The notes: generated from the letters alone by a model not told the origin. Shown: positions 7,921 to 18,464, numbered from the stretch's first letter. The stretch is 64,000 nucleotides of DNA from Niveibacterium sp. 24ML (GCF_026586805.1 NZ_JAPFHA010000024.1:1-64000), one strand, 5' to 3'. A program made the numbers and translations.

Positions 7921-8198
7921 ACTCCACGTCTATCGATGACCTTCGATCCCGCACAAACCAGGGTGCCGATGGCCCTTGCCTGTACACCAACACCGGTATG
8001 ACAGTCCGCGCCGACCGGTCTCTGTGGCATGCCGCTGTTTCGACTGGCCGCGTCTCCGATGTGCGCTGCCGCACTCTCGCCAGCGTTGAGGTCAGTGCAG
8101 GGCGAACCACACGGGCAAACAAGCGCGCTGCCCACTGCATCGTCAGTGCGCCGTCTGCATCATCGCGCTTGCCCTTTCTACCGTGGCACTACGCATGA
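7917..8198 (+). CDS. Possible small protein coupled to both NUDIX and sirtuin genes
   Basis: 93 residues, Ser/Arg/Ala-rich, no recognised domain. Its ATG sits in an ATGA overlap with the NUDIX stop (7917-7920), and its own stop sits in an ATGA overlap with the sirtuin start (8195-8198). That exact fit between two genes is the main support; the peptide itself has ordinary complexity but no hydrophobic core pattern I can name. If it is not translated, this is simply a 274-base spacer. Confidence 0.3.
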   Translation: MNSTSIDDLRSRTNQGADGPCLYTNTGMTVRADRSLWHAAVSTGRVSDVRCRTLASVEVSAGRTTRANKRAAHCIVSAPSASSRLPFLPWHYA

Positions 8199-9031
8199 GT
8201 ACCGATCTCCTGCAAAACCTCATGCGCGCCGCGCAATGGATCAAGCAGGCCGACGCGTTGCTGATCACCGCTGGCGCAGGCATGGGCGTGGATTCCGGGC
8301 TGCCCGATTTCCGCGGCCCCGAGGGCTTCTGGAAAGCCTACCCCGCGTTAGGGCGGCGCAAGCTGCACTTTGCGGACATCGCGGATCCCGCGCACTTTCG
8401 CACCGACCCGACGCTCGCTTGGGGTTTTTACGGGCATCGATTGGCTCTGTACCGCGAGACGATTCCGCACAAGGGCTTCGCGCTGCTTCTTGAAATCGGC
8501 GCAGCGCTGCCACTACCCACCTTCGTGGTCACCAGCAACGTCGACGGCCAGTTCCAGAAAGCCGGCTTTTCAGCCAACCAGATCTGGGAAATCCACGGCT
8601 CGATCCACCACCTGCAATGCGTCGATGGCTGTGCTGCGCGTGTATGGCCCGCGGACGACTTTCCGCCCCAGGTGGACATGGTCGAATGTGCGTTGCGCAA
8701 TGCCCCTCCGCGCTGCCTTGACTGCGGCGCAATCGCCCGCCCGAATATCCTGATGTTCTCGGATTGGGCCTGGCTCAATCACCGCAGCCGCATGCAGGAG
8801 GCGCGCTTCGAACAATGGCTCGCCCAATCCGAGCGCATTGTGACCATTGAACTCGGTGCCGGTACCGCGATTTCGTCTATCCGGCGCATTGGCGAAAAAA
8901 TGCTCGGCCCCCTCATTCGGATCAACAAGCGTGAAAGCCGTGTCGCTCGCGCACACGATGTTGAAATTCCGCTTGGCGCACTGGATGCGATGACCGAAAT
9001 CCACGCTTGCCTGAAACAACTTACCGGCTGA
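8195..9031 (+). CDS. Sir2-family NAD-dependent protein deacylase (sirtuin)
   Basis: 278 residues from ATG 8195. Sir2 motifs are in order: GAGMGVDSGLPDFRG (27-41, NAD binding), TSNVDGQFQ (113-121, in place of TQNIDGL), catalytic His134 in EIHGS, and zinc-site cysteines 142, 146, 174 and 177. All catalytic elements look intact. Sirtuins consume NAD to deacylate lysines, giving O-acyl-ADP-ribose; some relatives act as NADases in phage defence. The partner NUDIX gene upstream could process ADP-ribose products. The next gene is cmr1, 235 bases downstream on the same strand, so the cassette may be functionally linked to the CRISPR locus or merely a neighbour in the island. Confidence 0.9.
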   Translation: MSTDLLQNLMRAAQWIKQADALLITAGAGMGVDSGLPDFRGPEGFWKAYPALGRRKLHFADIADPAHFRTDPTLAWGFYGHRLALYRETIPHKGFALLLEIGAALPLPTFVVTSNVDGQFQKAGFSANQIWEIHGSIHHLQCVDGCAARVWPADDFPPQVDMVECALRNAPPRCLDCGAIARPNILMFSDWAWLNHRSRMQEARFEQWLAQSERIVTIELGAGTAISSIRRIGEKMLGPLIRINKRESRVARAHDVEIPLGALDAMTEIHACLKQLTG

Positions 9032-9204
9032 GCACTGCGCGAAGGAAGTCCCTGCGTCAGACCACTTGTCGCCTCCATGGATTCAGCAAGCCGGGGCAGC
9101 AATGACGGGAGATTCTCATCACATCGCCGTCATCAAACGGGGGCTCATCCCTTTGCTTGCCGACTTGTTCGTTGATCGTCTGATCTTTCGCAAGCTTGCC
9201 ACTA

Positions 9205-9222
9205 GGCGGGAGGGCTCCCGCC
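9205..9222 (+). promoter_or_regulatory. Inverted repeat upstream of cmr1
   Basis: GGCGGGA and TCCCGCC form a perfect 7-bp stem with a 4-base loop, 45 bases before the cmr1 ATG and inside the 235-base gap after the sirtuin gene. No U-run follows, so it is more likely an operator or an RNA structure in the cmr leader than a terminator. No convincing sigma-70 promoter was found in the gap. Confidence 0.4.
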
Positions 9223-9266
9223 TCTACTACACTCCGATCAACCCATCCAGCCCCCCGGACAAGACG

Positions 9267-10328
9267 ATGAAACGCCACGAGTTCTTGCTTACGTTCGCAA
9301 CACCAGCCTTCCTCGGCAACGCCAACCAGGACGGCCAATGGCGCACCCCACCCTTCAAGGCCCAGTTGCGGCAGTGGTGGCGCGCCGCCTTCGCAGCCAC
9401 CAAGGCTTTCGCTCCAGACGAAGCGGCCATGCGGCACGCAGAGGGTTTGCTGTTCGGGCATGCCTGGTTGGACAGCGACCTCAATGCAAGTGGCGACAAG
9501 ATCTCCGCCCGCAAAAGTCTGATCCGTATTCGGCTCGGGCAATGGACTGAAGGCCAGCTGAAAAAGTCGCAATGGGAACCACTCGCTGGCGTGAGCCACC
9601 GCGAAGTGGGCGTCGCCGCGCCCGCCGACTTATACCTTGGCTACGGCCCGGTCGCCCCCCCGACAGGCGGGCGCTCAGCCACGCTCAAAGCGAACGCCGC
9701 AATTCAATCGGGCGAACACACCACCTTCGCCATTGCCTTCCCGGACGAACACGCGCCACTGATCGAGCAGGCCCTTTGTCTGATGGACCGCTTCGGCGCC
9801 GTCGGCGGACGCAGCCGCAATAGTTGGGGATCGTATGGTCTGGTTCCAACGGATGGCAGCCCCCTTTCTGGCATCGTCCCGGTGCGTGACTGGAAAGACT
9901 GCCTCCAGCTTGACTGGCCGCACGCCGTCGGTTGCGACACAAAAGGCGCGCTGATCTGGCAAACAAAGCCGGCCGCTGACTGGCGGAGCCTGATGCGCGA
10001 TCTGGCCATCCTCAAGATCGCGTTGCGCACACAGTTCGAGTTTCCGAACCAGAGTTCCGACGGCGAGATTCATGAACGCCATTGGCTGAGCTATCCGATC
10101 AAAAACCATTCGGTACGAGCATGGGGCAACAACGCTCGCCTGCCCAATAGCCTGCGCTTCAAGGTGCGCCCAACGGCGGAAGGCAAACTCGTCGGAGTCG
10201 TGTTCCACATGCCCTGCCTGCCGCCTGCCTCGTTCGCCCCCGACACGGCGGCAATCAAATCAGTGTGGGCGAAGGTTCATGCCTTCCTCGACGCACCGGC
10301 CCAGAACCTAACTCGTGTCAAAGCCTGA
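9267..10328 (+). CDS. cmr1: Type III-B RAMP protein Cmr1
   Basis: 353 residues from ATG 9267; the frame is open further upstream but MKRHEFLLTFATPAFLGNAN is the standard Cmr1 N-terminus. It has the family pattern FATPAFLGNANQ, then RTPPFKAQLRQWWRAAF (residues about 27-43), and a Gly-rich GGRSRNSWGSYG loop near 180. Cmr1 is a Cas7-group RAMP capping the end of the Cmr effector that contacts the target-RNA 5' end and crRNA 3' region. It is the first gene of the cmr operon; cmr2 starts 4 bases after its stop. Confidence 0.92.
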   Translation: MKRHEFLLTFATPAFLGNANQDGQWRTPPFKAQLRQWWRAAFAATKAFAPDEAAMRHAEGLLFGHAWLDSDLNASGDKISARKSLIRIRLGQWTEGQLKKSQWEPLAGVSHREVGVAAPADLYLGYGPVAPPTGGRSATLKANAAIQSGEHTTFAIAFPDEHAPLIEQALCLMDRFGAVGGRSRNSWGSYGLVPTDGSPLSGIVPVRDWKDCLQLDWPHAVGCDTKGALIWQTKPAADWRSLMRDLAILKIALRTQFEFPNQSSDGEIHERHWLSYPIKNHSVRAWGNNARLPNSLRFKVRPTAEGKLVGVVFHMPCLPPASFAPDTAAIKSVWAKVHAFLDAPAQNLTRVKA

Positions 10329-10332
10329 GACC

Positions 10333-13300
10333 ATGAACAATAACGACATCCTCTGGCAAACCAAACTTGCCGCGCGCATCCACGACCCGGCCGAAAAGGC
10401 CCTGGTTCTGCTGCGAGACCCAGCCGGACACGAAGGTGGCACCTCACGGGCACTCACCCGCCTGCTCGCTATCGGTGCCGACCCCCTCCCCGAGCACATC
10501 GAGAACGATAACGACGGCGTACTCGCCAGCGTCTTGTTCAAGCAAGGGCTCAAGCGAACGATCTACCGCCATGTCCAGCGGGCCGACTGGTGGGCAGCGG
10601 CTGCCGACCGCCCGCAATGGCCGATGCAGGAAATCACCGTTCAGACCAAATCAGGCGACCTCAAGACCCTCAAGGTGGCTGAAGGTGCGCAAGTACGCTG
10701 GACACGCAACCCCGTCCTCACGCACCCGCTCACCGGCACACAGCTTGACCTCGGCCAGCATGGCGGACTTTCGGATACCGAAATCGGCGACATCAAGGCA
10801 CGCAGCTTCGAGCACTTCAGCCAGTTGCTTGTTGCGCTCGGCGCCAAAGACAGCGAAGAAGATCTGCGCAAGGTACTGCTTGCGTTCTGGCGCTTCGGGC
10901 CAGAACTCAAGGAAACGGCGGACAACGGCCAGCTTGGCGCGCTCTGGCGCCTGCTTCCGGCCGACACCCGCGTGCCCGACCACTCAATCTGGGACCACCT
11001 CGATCTGACATCCGCCTTCGCAGGCGCCTTTGCTGCCGACACCGATGGCGAGGCCGCTTTGCTTGCCATGTCGATTGGCCCGGTGCAACCCTTCATTGCA
11101 GCAGCCCGCAGCACCTCAGATCTGTGGGCTGGCTCCCATCTGCTCTCGCGGCTTTCATGGGAAGCCATGCGCACGGTGTGCGAAGAACTCGGTCCAGACG
11201 CCGTGCTGTTCCCGCGCCTTCGTGGCGTCCCGCAGGTCGACATGTGGCTACGCGATACCATGGCCCTGCCCGACACGCTGTTCGAAGCATGCGAATGGAT
11301 GCGCGGCGCCACCGACAGCAATCCCCTGTTCTCCGCCGCCCTGCCCAACCGATTCGTCGCGGTCGTGCCGCGCAGTCAGGCGAAAGCCCTTGCAAGCAAG
11401 ATCGAAGGCACCGTCCGCGCCTGGCTGTGCCGGCTTGGTGACGACGTCGTTCAGCGCCTGCTGCACGAAGCCGGCTACAACACTGAAACGACGCACACCC
11501 CGTTTGAACAGATGCGTGAGCAACTCAAGGGCTTCCCTGAGGTGCACTGGGCCGCGGTTCCATTCTCCTTGATTGCCCCGCGCGACAACGCACGGCAAAC
11601 AGATCTCGACACCGTTGCGCTGTCCAGCGCCATGGCCCCTTTCTTCGGCGTCGAAGCGGGTCAGCCCTCCGGCTTTCTAGCGTCGCCCGCATGGCAAGTT
11701 CTTCAGAAACAGGCCCGTCTGAGCACAGATCCTGCAGACACCAGCGTCTTCTTCGCGCCTAACCCGGGCGTGCTCTATCCCGCCATCTACGACCTGGCAG
11801 AGCGGCTACTGGCCGCAGCAAAAGCCGTACGCCCCTTCGCCCAAACCCAGCAAACCGGCTGGCGCTGCTCACTGACCGGCGAGACCGAATGGCTCACCAC
11901 TGACCGAGCCCAACTCGCCAGGTCATACCGGCAGCAGAACGACACGCTATGGGCGAAGATCGCCAAGAAGCGCCCCGCGTGGGCCAAGCCTGGCGAGCAC
12001 CTTGGGGCCCTGCCGGCAATCAAACGCCTATGGCCCACCGTTTTTGCTGAAGAGGCAAGCAAAGCCTTGGCTGCAGGCGAAAACGGCGAAAAGAAAGACA
12101 TCGGGCGCTTCGTCGTTTCAACCCACACGATGGCGCTCGCGCACCAACTCGACCAATGGTTGAAGCACGGAGGCCTCACCGCCGCAGGCACCAGCGAGGC
12201 CCTTGAGCAATGCGGGCCGGTTGCCTTGCCGCGTCGGCTGATGAAGCAGCACGCCAACAATCCAGCGCTCGGCGACGCTCGCCGGCTTCCGGCACTGCTC
12301 GAAGACGCCGGCGACAAGGACGAGCACGCTATCGCGCAAGCCGAACAGCTTGTGCGCCGCACGCTCGCGCAAGGCGAAAAGACCGAGGTCAAGCTCGAAG
12401 CCTATTACGGCCTGATCCTCATGGATGGCGACCGCATGGGCAAGATGCTCTCGGGCGACCCCACCTACGCCATCAGCTACCGTGAAAGCTTCCATCCGCA
12501 GGTCCACGCAGGCTTCGATCAACACGCCGCCCGCAATCCGGCCATCAAGGCATACGGCACACAGAAGCGGGCGCTGTCACCCAACCGACACCTCGCCATC
12601 TCCGGTGCGCTCAACGACTTCTCACTCAGCGTCGTGCGCCACGTCATCGAAGAAGAACACCTAGGGCGAGTCATCTACGCCGGCGGTGACGACGTGCTCG
12701 CCATGCTGCCAGTAGCCGACATGCTGCCCGCCATGCAACGCCTGCGCCATGCCTACTCCGGCACCGACCCTGACCACGAAGGCGGGCGCGACCCGCTCGG
12801 ACTCACACTCAGCAAGGGTTTCGCAATTCTCAAAGACCGCAAACTCATGCGCATGATGGGGGAGTGCGCCACCGCCTCCTGCGGCGCAGTCATCGCCCAC
12901 CACCAGGCACCCCTGGCAGCCGTGCGCCGCGAACTCGAAGCAGCAGAAAAACGCGCCAAGAACCAGGGCGGGCGCGATGCATTCTCCGTCACCGTCATCA
13001 AGCGCTCAGGTGGCGCACTTCGCCTCACAGCCAAGTGGGGCGAACCCGTCAAGCTCTTGATCGACACGCGCGACTTCCTCACCGGCGACGGCGTGTCGCG
13101 CCGGGCCGTATACAACACGCTTGAGTGGCTCACCGACCTGCCCGAACCCGAAGGCAACGCAAGCATGCTTGAAAGCTTGCTGGCCTATCAGCTCGCGCGC
13201 CAGGCGCCCGCTGAGCGCGCCGCGCACGCAGCAACCCTGGCGCAGCGCCTCACCCACCTTGCCCTCGAACAAGAGCAAGGCCAAGGGCTTGCTTGGCTGG

Positions 13301-13362
13301 GAAACTTTCTGAGCGTGGCCGAATTCCTTGCCCGAGAAACCCGTAGCGGAGCATCCGCATGA
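10333..13362 (+). CDS. cmr2: Cas10/Cmr2, HD nuclease and cyclic oligoadenylate synthase subunit
   Basis: 1009 residues from ATG 10333 (a GTG at 10315 would overlap cmr1). It has an N-terminal HD motif at residues 17-18 (ARIHDPAEKAL), the Palm-associated DGD at 698-700 (LMDGDRMGKM) and the polymerase GGDD at 784-787 (YAGGDDVLAM), all intact. In type III systems target-RNA binding activates the Palm to make cyclic oligoadenylates from ATP, and the HD domain, where active, cuts ssDNA. The intact GGDD agrees with the two CARF genes and the ring nuclease encoded in this locus. Cmr2 pairs with Cmr3 at the crRNA 5' handle. Its stop overlaps the cmr3 start by 4 bases. Confidence 0.95.
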   Translation: MNNNDILWQTKLAARIHDPAEKALVLLRDPAGHEGGTSRALTRLLAIGADPLPEHIENDNDGVLASVLFKQGLKRTIYRHVQRADWWAAAADRPQWPMQEITVQTKSGDLKTLKVAEGAQVRWTRNPVLTHPLTGTQLDLGQHGGLSDTEIGDIKARSFEHFSQLLVALGAKDSEEDLRKVLLAFWRFGPELKETADNGQLGALWRLLPADTRVPDHSIWDHLDLTSAFAGAFAADTDGEAALLAMSIGPVQPFIAAARSTSDLWAGSHLLSRLSWEAMRTVCEELGPDAVLFPRLRGVPQVDMWLRDTMALPDTLFEACEWMRGATDSNPLFSAALPNRFVAVVPRSQAKALASKIEGTVRAWLCRLGDDVVQRLLHEAGYNTETTHTPFEQMREQLKGFPEVHWAAVPFSLIAPRDNARQTDLDTVALSSAMAPFFGVEAGQPSGFLASPAWQVLQKQARLSTDPADTSVFFAPNPGVLYPAIYDLAERLLAAAKAVRPFAQTQQTGWRCSLTGETEWLTTDRAQLARSYRQQNDTLWAKIAKKRPAWAKPGEHLGALPAIKRLWPTVFAEEASKALAAGENGEKKDIGRFVVSTHTMALAHQLDQWLKHGGLTAAGTSEALEQCGPVALPRRLMKQHANNPALGDARRLPALLEDAGDKDEHAIAQAEQLVRRTLAQGEKTEVKLEAYYGLILMDGDRMGKMLSGDPTYAISYRESFHPQVHAGFDQHAARNPAIKAYGTQKRALSPNRHLAISGALNDFSLSVVRHVIEEEHLGRVIYAGGDDVLAMLPVADMLPAMQRLRHAYSGTDPDHEGGRDPLGLTLSKGFAILKDRKLMRMMGECATASCGAVIAHHQAPLAAVRRELEAAEKRAKNQGGRDAFSVTVIKRSGGALRLTAKWGEPVKLLIDTRDFLTGDGVSRRAVYNTLEWLTDLPEPEGNASMLESLLAYQLARQAPAERAAHAATLAQRLTHLALEQEQGQGLAWLGNFLSVAEFLARETRSGASA

Positions 13363-14501
13363 CCTCGCAAACCTGCTTCATTGAACCGCTCGACGTCCTG
13401 TTCCTGCGTGGCAACAAACTCTTTGGCGACCCCGGCAGCTACGGCGAATCGCTCGTGCCGCCCTGGCCATCGGTCGCCGCTGGCGCGCTGCGCTCACGCA
13501 TCCTCGCCGACGACGGCATCGACTTCGTCGCCTTCGCTCAAGGCAAGCTCGAACACCCGGCACTCGGCACCCCTGCCGCGCCCGGAAGCTTCACGCTCAC
13601 CGCATTCCAGCTTGCCCGTCGCCACTTGGATGGGCGCATTGAAATGCTCATCGCCCCGCCGGCAGATCTGATCATTGCCGAATCGCCCACGGCACAGCCG
13701 CTCGTCCGCCGGCTTCAGCCCACAGTGCTCCCCGGCGGGCTCGAAGTGTCATCCAGCACAAGCTGGCTGCCGGTGCTGGCCGAACCCGAGCGCAGCAAAC
13801 CAGGCAACGGCTATTGGCTCACCGAATCGGGCTGGATCAAATATCTCGCGGGGCAAACACCAACGGCCGCCGACCTCGTCCGAAGCTCAGATCTCTGGGC
13901 CATCGACCATCGCGTTGGCGTTGGCCTCGACCCCGAACAAGGCAGTGCGGCAGATGGTCGCCTGTTCTCCACACAAGCCGTCTCCATGGCCAAACGAGAA
14001 ACCCATTGTTTTGATGTCGGTTTCCTTGCGAGCGTGCGGGGCGCCCAGCTGCCCGCCGGTGGTCTGCTGCGCTTTGGCGGCGATGGCCGTGGCGCCGCCC
14101 TTCATGGCGCCGACAAAGCCCAGCCCAAAGCCGACCTCGCCGCCCTTGCTCGCGCCCGGCGCTGCCGCATCGTGCTGACCAGCCCCGGTCTGTTCCCGCA
14201 AGGCTGGCAACCCCCCGGTATCGACGCAGAAGGCAACTTCACACTCGGCGGCATCTCGGCAAAACTCGTCTGTGCGGCCATACCACGCGCAGAAACCGTT
14301 TCCGGTTGGGACATCGCCCAGCGCCAACCCAAAGCCGCCCAGCGCACCGCCCCCACCGGCAGCGTCTACTGGCTCGACCAACTTGACGCCAGCGCCGACG
14401 CGCTCGGCAAGCTTGCCGAAAACGGCCTTTGGAACGACCCCTGCCAAGATGCATCGCGTCGCGCCGAAGGCTTCAACCGTTTTGCATTCGCCGCTTTCTG
14501 A
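13359..14501 (+). CDS. cmr3: Type III-B RAMP protein Cmr3
   Basis: 380 residues; the ATG overlaps the cmr2 stop (ATGA). The N-terminus FIEPLDVLFLRGNKLFG matches the Cmr3 opening (E-P-.D...FR...F), and a glycine-rich RAMP segment LLRFGGDGRGAALHG lies near 228-242. Cmr3 is a Cas5-group RAMP that binds the 5' handle of crRNA together with Cas10. It is followed by cmr4 after an 18-base gap containing a GGAG-type ribosome site. Confidence 0.92.
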   Translation: MTSQTCFIEPLDVLFLRGNKLFGDPGSYGESLVPPWPSVAAGALRSRILADDGIDFVAFAQGKLEHPALGTPAAPGSFTLTAFQLARRHLDGRIEMLIAPPADLIIAESPTAQPLVRRLQPTVLPGGLEVSSSTSWLPVLAEPERSKPGNGYWLTESGWIKYLAGQTPTAADLVRSSDLWAIDHRVGVGLDPEQGSAADGRLFSTQAVSMAKRETHCFDVGFLASVRGAQLPAGGLLRFGGDGRGAALHGADKAQPKADLAALARARRCRIVLTSPGLFPQGWQPPGIDAEGNFTLGGISAKLVCAAIPRAETVSGWDIAQRQPKAAQRTAPTGSVYWLDQLDASADALGKLAENGLWNDPCQDASRRAEGFNRFAFAAF

Positions 14502-15784
<1,283 letters not shown>

Positions 15785-15785
15785 C

Positions 15786-17102
15786 ATGCCCATCGCCGCC
15801 GTACCCGCCTATCTCGGCACTGATTTCAGCGCAGCCTCGCCGGGGCTGCGCTTCGGCATGTACCTCAAACTCTGGGGCATCAATCGGCGCACCGGCGCCG
15901 TCCTTTGGCAGACCCACGATCTGAAGTACGAAGTCCGTGGCCAAGATCGTCAAGAGCGCGAAATAAAAGAGGAAAACAAGACGGCCGCCCTGCGCAGCGC
16001 CACCACCCTCACGCGCGACGACAAAGCCACCATGGCCGCCCTCCTCGCCCGCCAGCGTGCCGCCTTTTCGGCGGCAGGCAACGAACACGCCCGCCTCAGC
16101 CTTACTGCCAAGGCCATCGCCCCCTTCACAACCGGGCTTGGCAACGAACACCCGCTCGAAAACGGCTTCGCCTTTCTCAACCCCTACGGCCTGCCGTACC
16201 TGCCCGGCAGCGGCGTCAAGGGCGTCCTCCGTCAGGCCGCGCACGAACTGGCCTCGGGCGAATGGGGCGACTCGGCAGACTGGACAGAGGAACGCATCCA
16301 CCAGATCAAGGTCGGGCGCCAACTTGTCGACCTCTCCCCCATCGACGCACTTTTTGGCCGCGAACCCACAGACGGCGAATCCGAGCACGTGCGCGGCGCC
16401 CTGTGTTTCTGGGACGTGATCCCGCAAATCGAAGGCAACAGCCTCGCCGTCGACATCATGACGCCGCACCAGAGCCACTATTACCAGCAGAAGAAAGATC
16501 GCAAAGCCGGCAACAGCAACACACCACACGATTCCGGCGCGCCGAACCCGATCAGTTTCCTCACAGTGCCGCCCGGTGCCGGTTTCACCTTCCTCGTGAG
16601 CTGCGACCTCGCGCACCTTGAGCGCTTGGCCCCCGATCTGGCCGCAAATGGCCGCTGGCAGCACCTCATCACCGCAGCCCTGCAGCACGCCTTCGAGTGG
16701 CTCGGTTTCGGCGCCAAAACCGCCGTGGGCTATGGCGCAATGCAAGTCGACGCCAAAGCGCAAGCACTCGCCGCCCAGGCACAGCGAGATCGCGAAGCCG
16801 CCGCCGCCCACGCAGCACGCCTGGCCACCATGACGCCCAACCAGCAACAGATTGACGCCTTCATCGCCGAATTCCAGACCAAACACGAGCAGTTCCCCAC
16901 CTTCAGGGAAGCCCCTAACGCCGCCTTCCACAACAAGGCACGCGCCCTTGCCAAAGCGGCCCATGAAGGCACCGACTGGAGCGCCGACGAAAAGCGCGCT
17001 GCGGCCGACGCCATCGAAGCGTGGTTGCCAAAACTCGTCAAGGTAGACATCAAGGACGAGCGCAAAAAACTCAAACTCAACGCGCTGCGGGGTCTCGCAT
17101 GA
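15786..17102 (+). CDS. cmr6: Type III-B RAMP protein Cmr6 with C-terminal extension
   Basis: 438 residues. The RAMP core is clear: FTTGLGNEHPLENGFAFLNP (about 117-136), then LPYLPGSGVKGVLRQAAHE (about 139-157) and a Gly-rich GFGAKTAVGYG near 310-320. After about residue 325 an Ala/Gln-rich coiled segment and a basic end (DERKKLKLNALRG) extend it by roughly 110 residues beyond the compact core. Cmr6 caps the Cmr4 stack near Cmr1. The gap to the ring-nuclease gene is 61 bases. Confidence 0.92.
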   Translation: MPIAAVPAYLGTDFSAASPGLRFGMYLKLWGINRRTGAVLWQTHDLKYEVRGQDRQEREIKEENKTAALRSATTLTRDDKATMAALLARQRAAFSAAGNEHARLSLTAKAIAPFTTGLGNEHPLENGFAFLNPYGLPYLPGSGVKGVLRQAAHELASGEWGDSADWTEERIHQIKVGRQLVDLSPIDALFGREPTDGESEHVRGALCFWDVIPQIEGNSLAVDIMTPHQSHYYQQKKDRKAGNSNTPHDSGAPNPISFLTVPPGAGFTFLVSCDLAHLERLAPDLAANGRWQHLITAALQHAFEWLGFGAKTAVGYGAMQVDAKAQALAAQAQRDREAAAAHAARLATMTPNQQQIDAFIAEFQTKHEQFPTFREAPNAAFHNKARALAKAAHEGTDWSADEKRAAADAIEAWLPKLVKVDIKDERKKLKLNALRGLA

Positions 17103-17163
17103 AGCGCGCGGCGCGCCCCTTGAACGTACGCCCTGCGTGCACCCCAAGCGCCCTCAGCCAAGC

Positions 17164-17487
17164 GTGACCCGCCGCTACTTGCTCAACGCCCCGGTGCTCA
17201 CGGCTTACGGCACATGGCGCATGGAGGGCCCGCTCTCGCTCGACGCCGCGCGCCAGTTCGCCCGCCAAGGCGTAATCAGCGCCGTAGGGCATCAAGGAGC
17301 TGCCGACCGAATCGCCGCCGATCTCGGCATCCCCGTGCCGTTCGCCCGCATCAACGCCATGCTCGAACCCGGCGACCAAGCCCTCGTGCTCCGCATCAAC
17401 GAACGGCTGCCCGAAGGCAAATTGCTCAGCGCCGACGAGCTCACCGAACGGGCCTGCGAATACGCACTACTGACGCGACTATCATGA
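17164..17487 (+). CDS. crn2: AcrIII-1/Crn2-family (DUF1874) ring nuclease
   Basis: 107 residues from GTG 17164, whose product opens TRRYLLNAPVLTAYG like the family; GTG 17137 would add 9 residues. The DUF1874/STIV-B116 pattern is obvious: YLLNAPVLTAYGTWRMEG, ISAVGHQGAADRIAADLG, LEPGDQALVLRI and RLPEGKLLS. His43 (in AVGH) corresponds to the catalytic histidine of viral AcrIII-1, and Glu84 in LPEGK to its acidic partner. This family degrades cyclic tetraadenylate; cellular members are called Crn2. Its place between cmr6 and cas6, with a 4-base overlap into cas6, argues for a host regulator that switches off cA4 signalling rather than a stray viral gene. Confidence 0.9.
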   Translation: MTRRYLLNAPVLTAYGTWRMEGPLSLDAARQFARQGVISAVGHQGAADRIAADLGIPVPFARINAMLEPGDQALVLRINERLPEGKLLSADELTERACEYALLTRLS

Positions 17488-18362
17488 CCACACCCCGCTT
17501 CCCCGCGCCCTTTCCCTACCAACGGATTCGCTTCGTGGCGCAAGTTGAGCACCCCATCGAACTCCCACCCTTCGCCGGCTCAGCGTTGCGCGGCGTGTTC
17601 GGCCACTCGCTGCGAAAGCTCGCCTGCGCAACCGGGGCACCCACCTGCGATGGCTGCCCCCTCCGCCACCAATGCGCCTACGAACGCATCTTCGAGCCAT
17701 CGCCCCCCGATCGCGCGCGGCGCCAGTACCGGCAGATCCCAGCGGCATTCGTACTCACACCGCCCGACACGCAAGGGCGCCTGGCAACGGGCGCCCAGCT
17801 TGAGTTCGGCGTCACCCTCATCGGCAGCGCCATCAAACAGCGCGATCTGCTCATCGCCGCATGGCAACGCGCCCTGCTCGCCGGGCTCGGCCCCACGCGC
17901 GGCACCGCCCGCCTCACCAAATGCCATGAAGACGCGCCGCTCCTCCAGCCCGACGAACACGCCACCCAGCTCACCCTGCAGTTCCAAACGCCCCTGTTTC
18001 TCAAGCGCCAAGGCAAACAACTCAATCCGAACGAAATCACCGCCTCCGAAATCACAACCGCGCTCGTGCGCCGAATCGCCGACCTCGCCGAACTGCAACT
18101 CGGGTGGCCGCTCGACTGGGACTTCCCCGCCCTCACCCAGGCCGCGCGCAGCATCGACACTCGCAACTCCACCCTAAGCTGGGCCAGCAATTCACGCTGG
18201 TCTAACCGCCAGCAACAGCACATGGAACTGCGCGGCGCAGTCGGCCACATCACCCTCAGCGGCAAGCTGCAACCCTTCATTGAACTGCTCACTCTAGGGC
18301 AAGCCCTGCATATCGGCGGCAAAACCAGTTTTGGCCTCGGGCGCTATTGCATCACCCAGTAG
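17484..18362 (+). CDS. cas6: Cas6-like pre-crRNA processing RAMP endoribonuclease
   Basis: 292 residues; the ATG overlaps the crn2 stop (ATGA). Family features are PPFAGSALRGVFGHSLRKLA (about 32-51), a four-Cys cluster CATGAPTCDGCPLRHQCAYE (about 53-72), and a C-terminal GQALHIGGKTSFGLGRY, the glycine-rich G-loop of Cas6 RAMPs. It should cleave the array transcript inside the repeats to leave the 8-nt ATTAAGAC 5' handle. A catalytic His is not certain by eye. It is the last gene of the cmr run; a 102-base gap follows. Confidence 0.88.
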   Translation: MTTPRFPAPFPYQRIRFVAQVEHPIELPPFAGSALRGVFGHSLRKLACATGAPTCDGCPLRHQCAYERIFEPSPPDRARRQYRQIPAAFVLTPPDTQGRLATGAQLEFGVTLIGSAIKQRDLLIAAWQRALLAGLGPTRGTARLTKCHEDAPLLQPDEHATQLTLQFQTPLFLKRQGKQLNPNEITASEITTALVRRIADLAELQLGWPLDWDFPALTQAARSIDTRNSTLSWASNSRWSNRQQQHMELRGAVGHITLSGKLQPFIELLTLGQALHIGGKTSFGLGRYCITQ

Positions 18363-18464
18363 GCCCGGTAAAGCCCGCACACACCGCAAGCTTGCCGATT
18401 CTCCCAGCGCCCTGCCCGCCCCCTAGACTCCTCTCAACCACTCAGGAGCCATCAGGGCACACAC

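Noticed and set aside
9066-9266. Extended N-terminus for Cmr1
   Set aside because: The extension lacks conservation-like features, while 9267 gives the standard Cmr1 opening.
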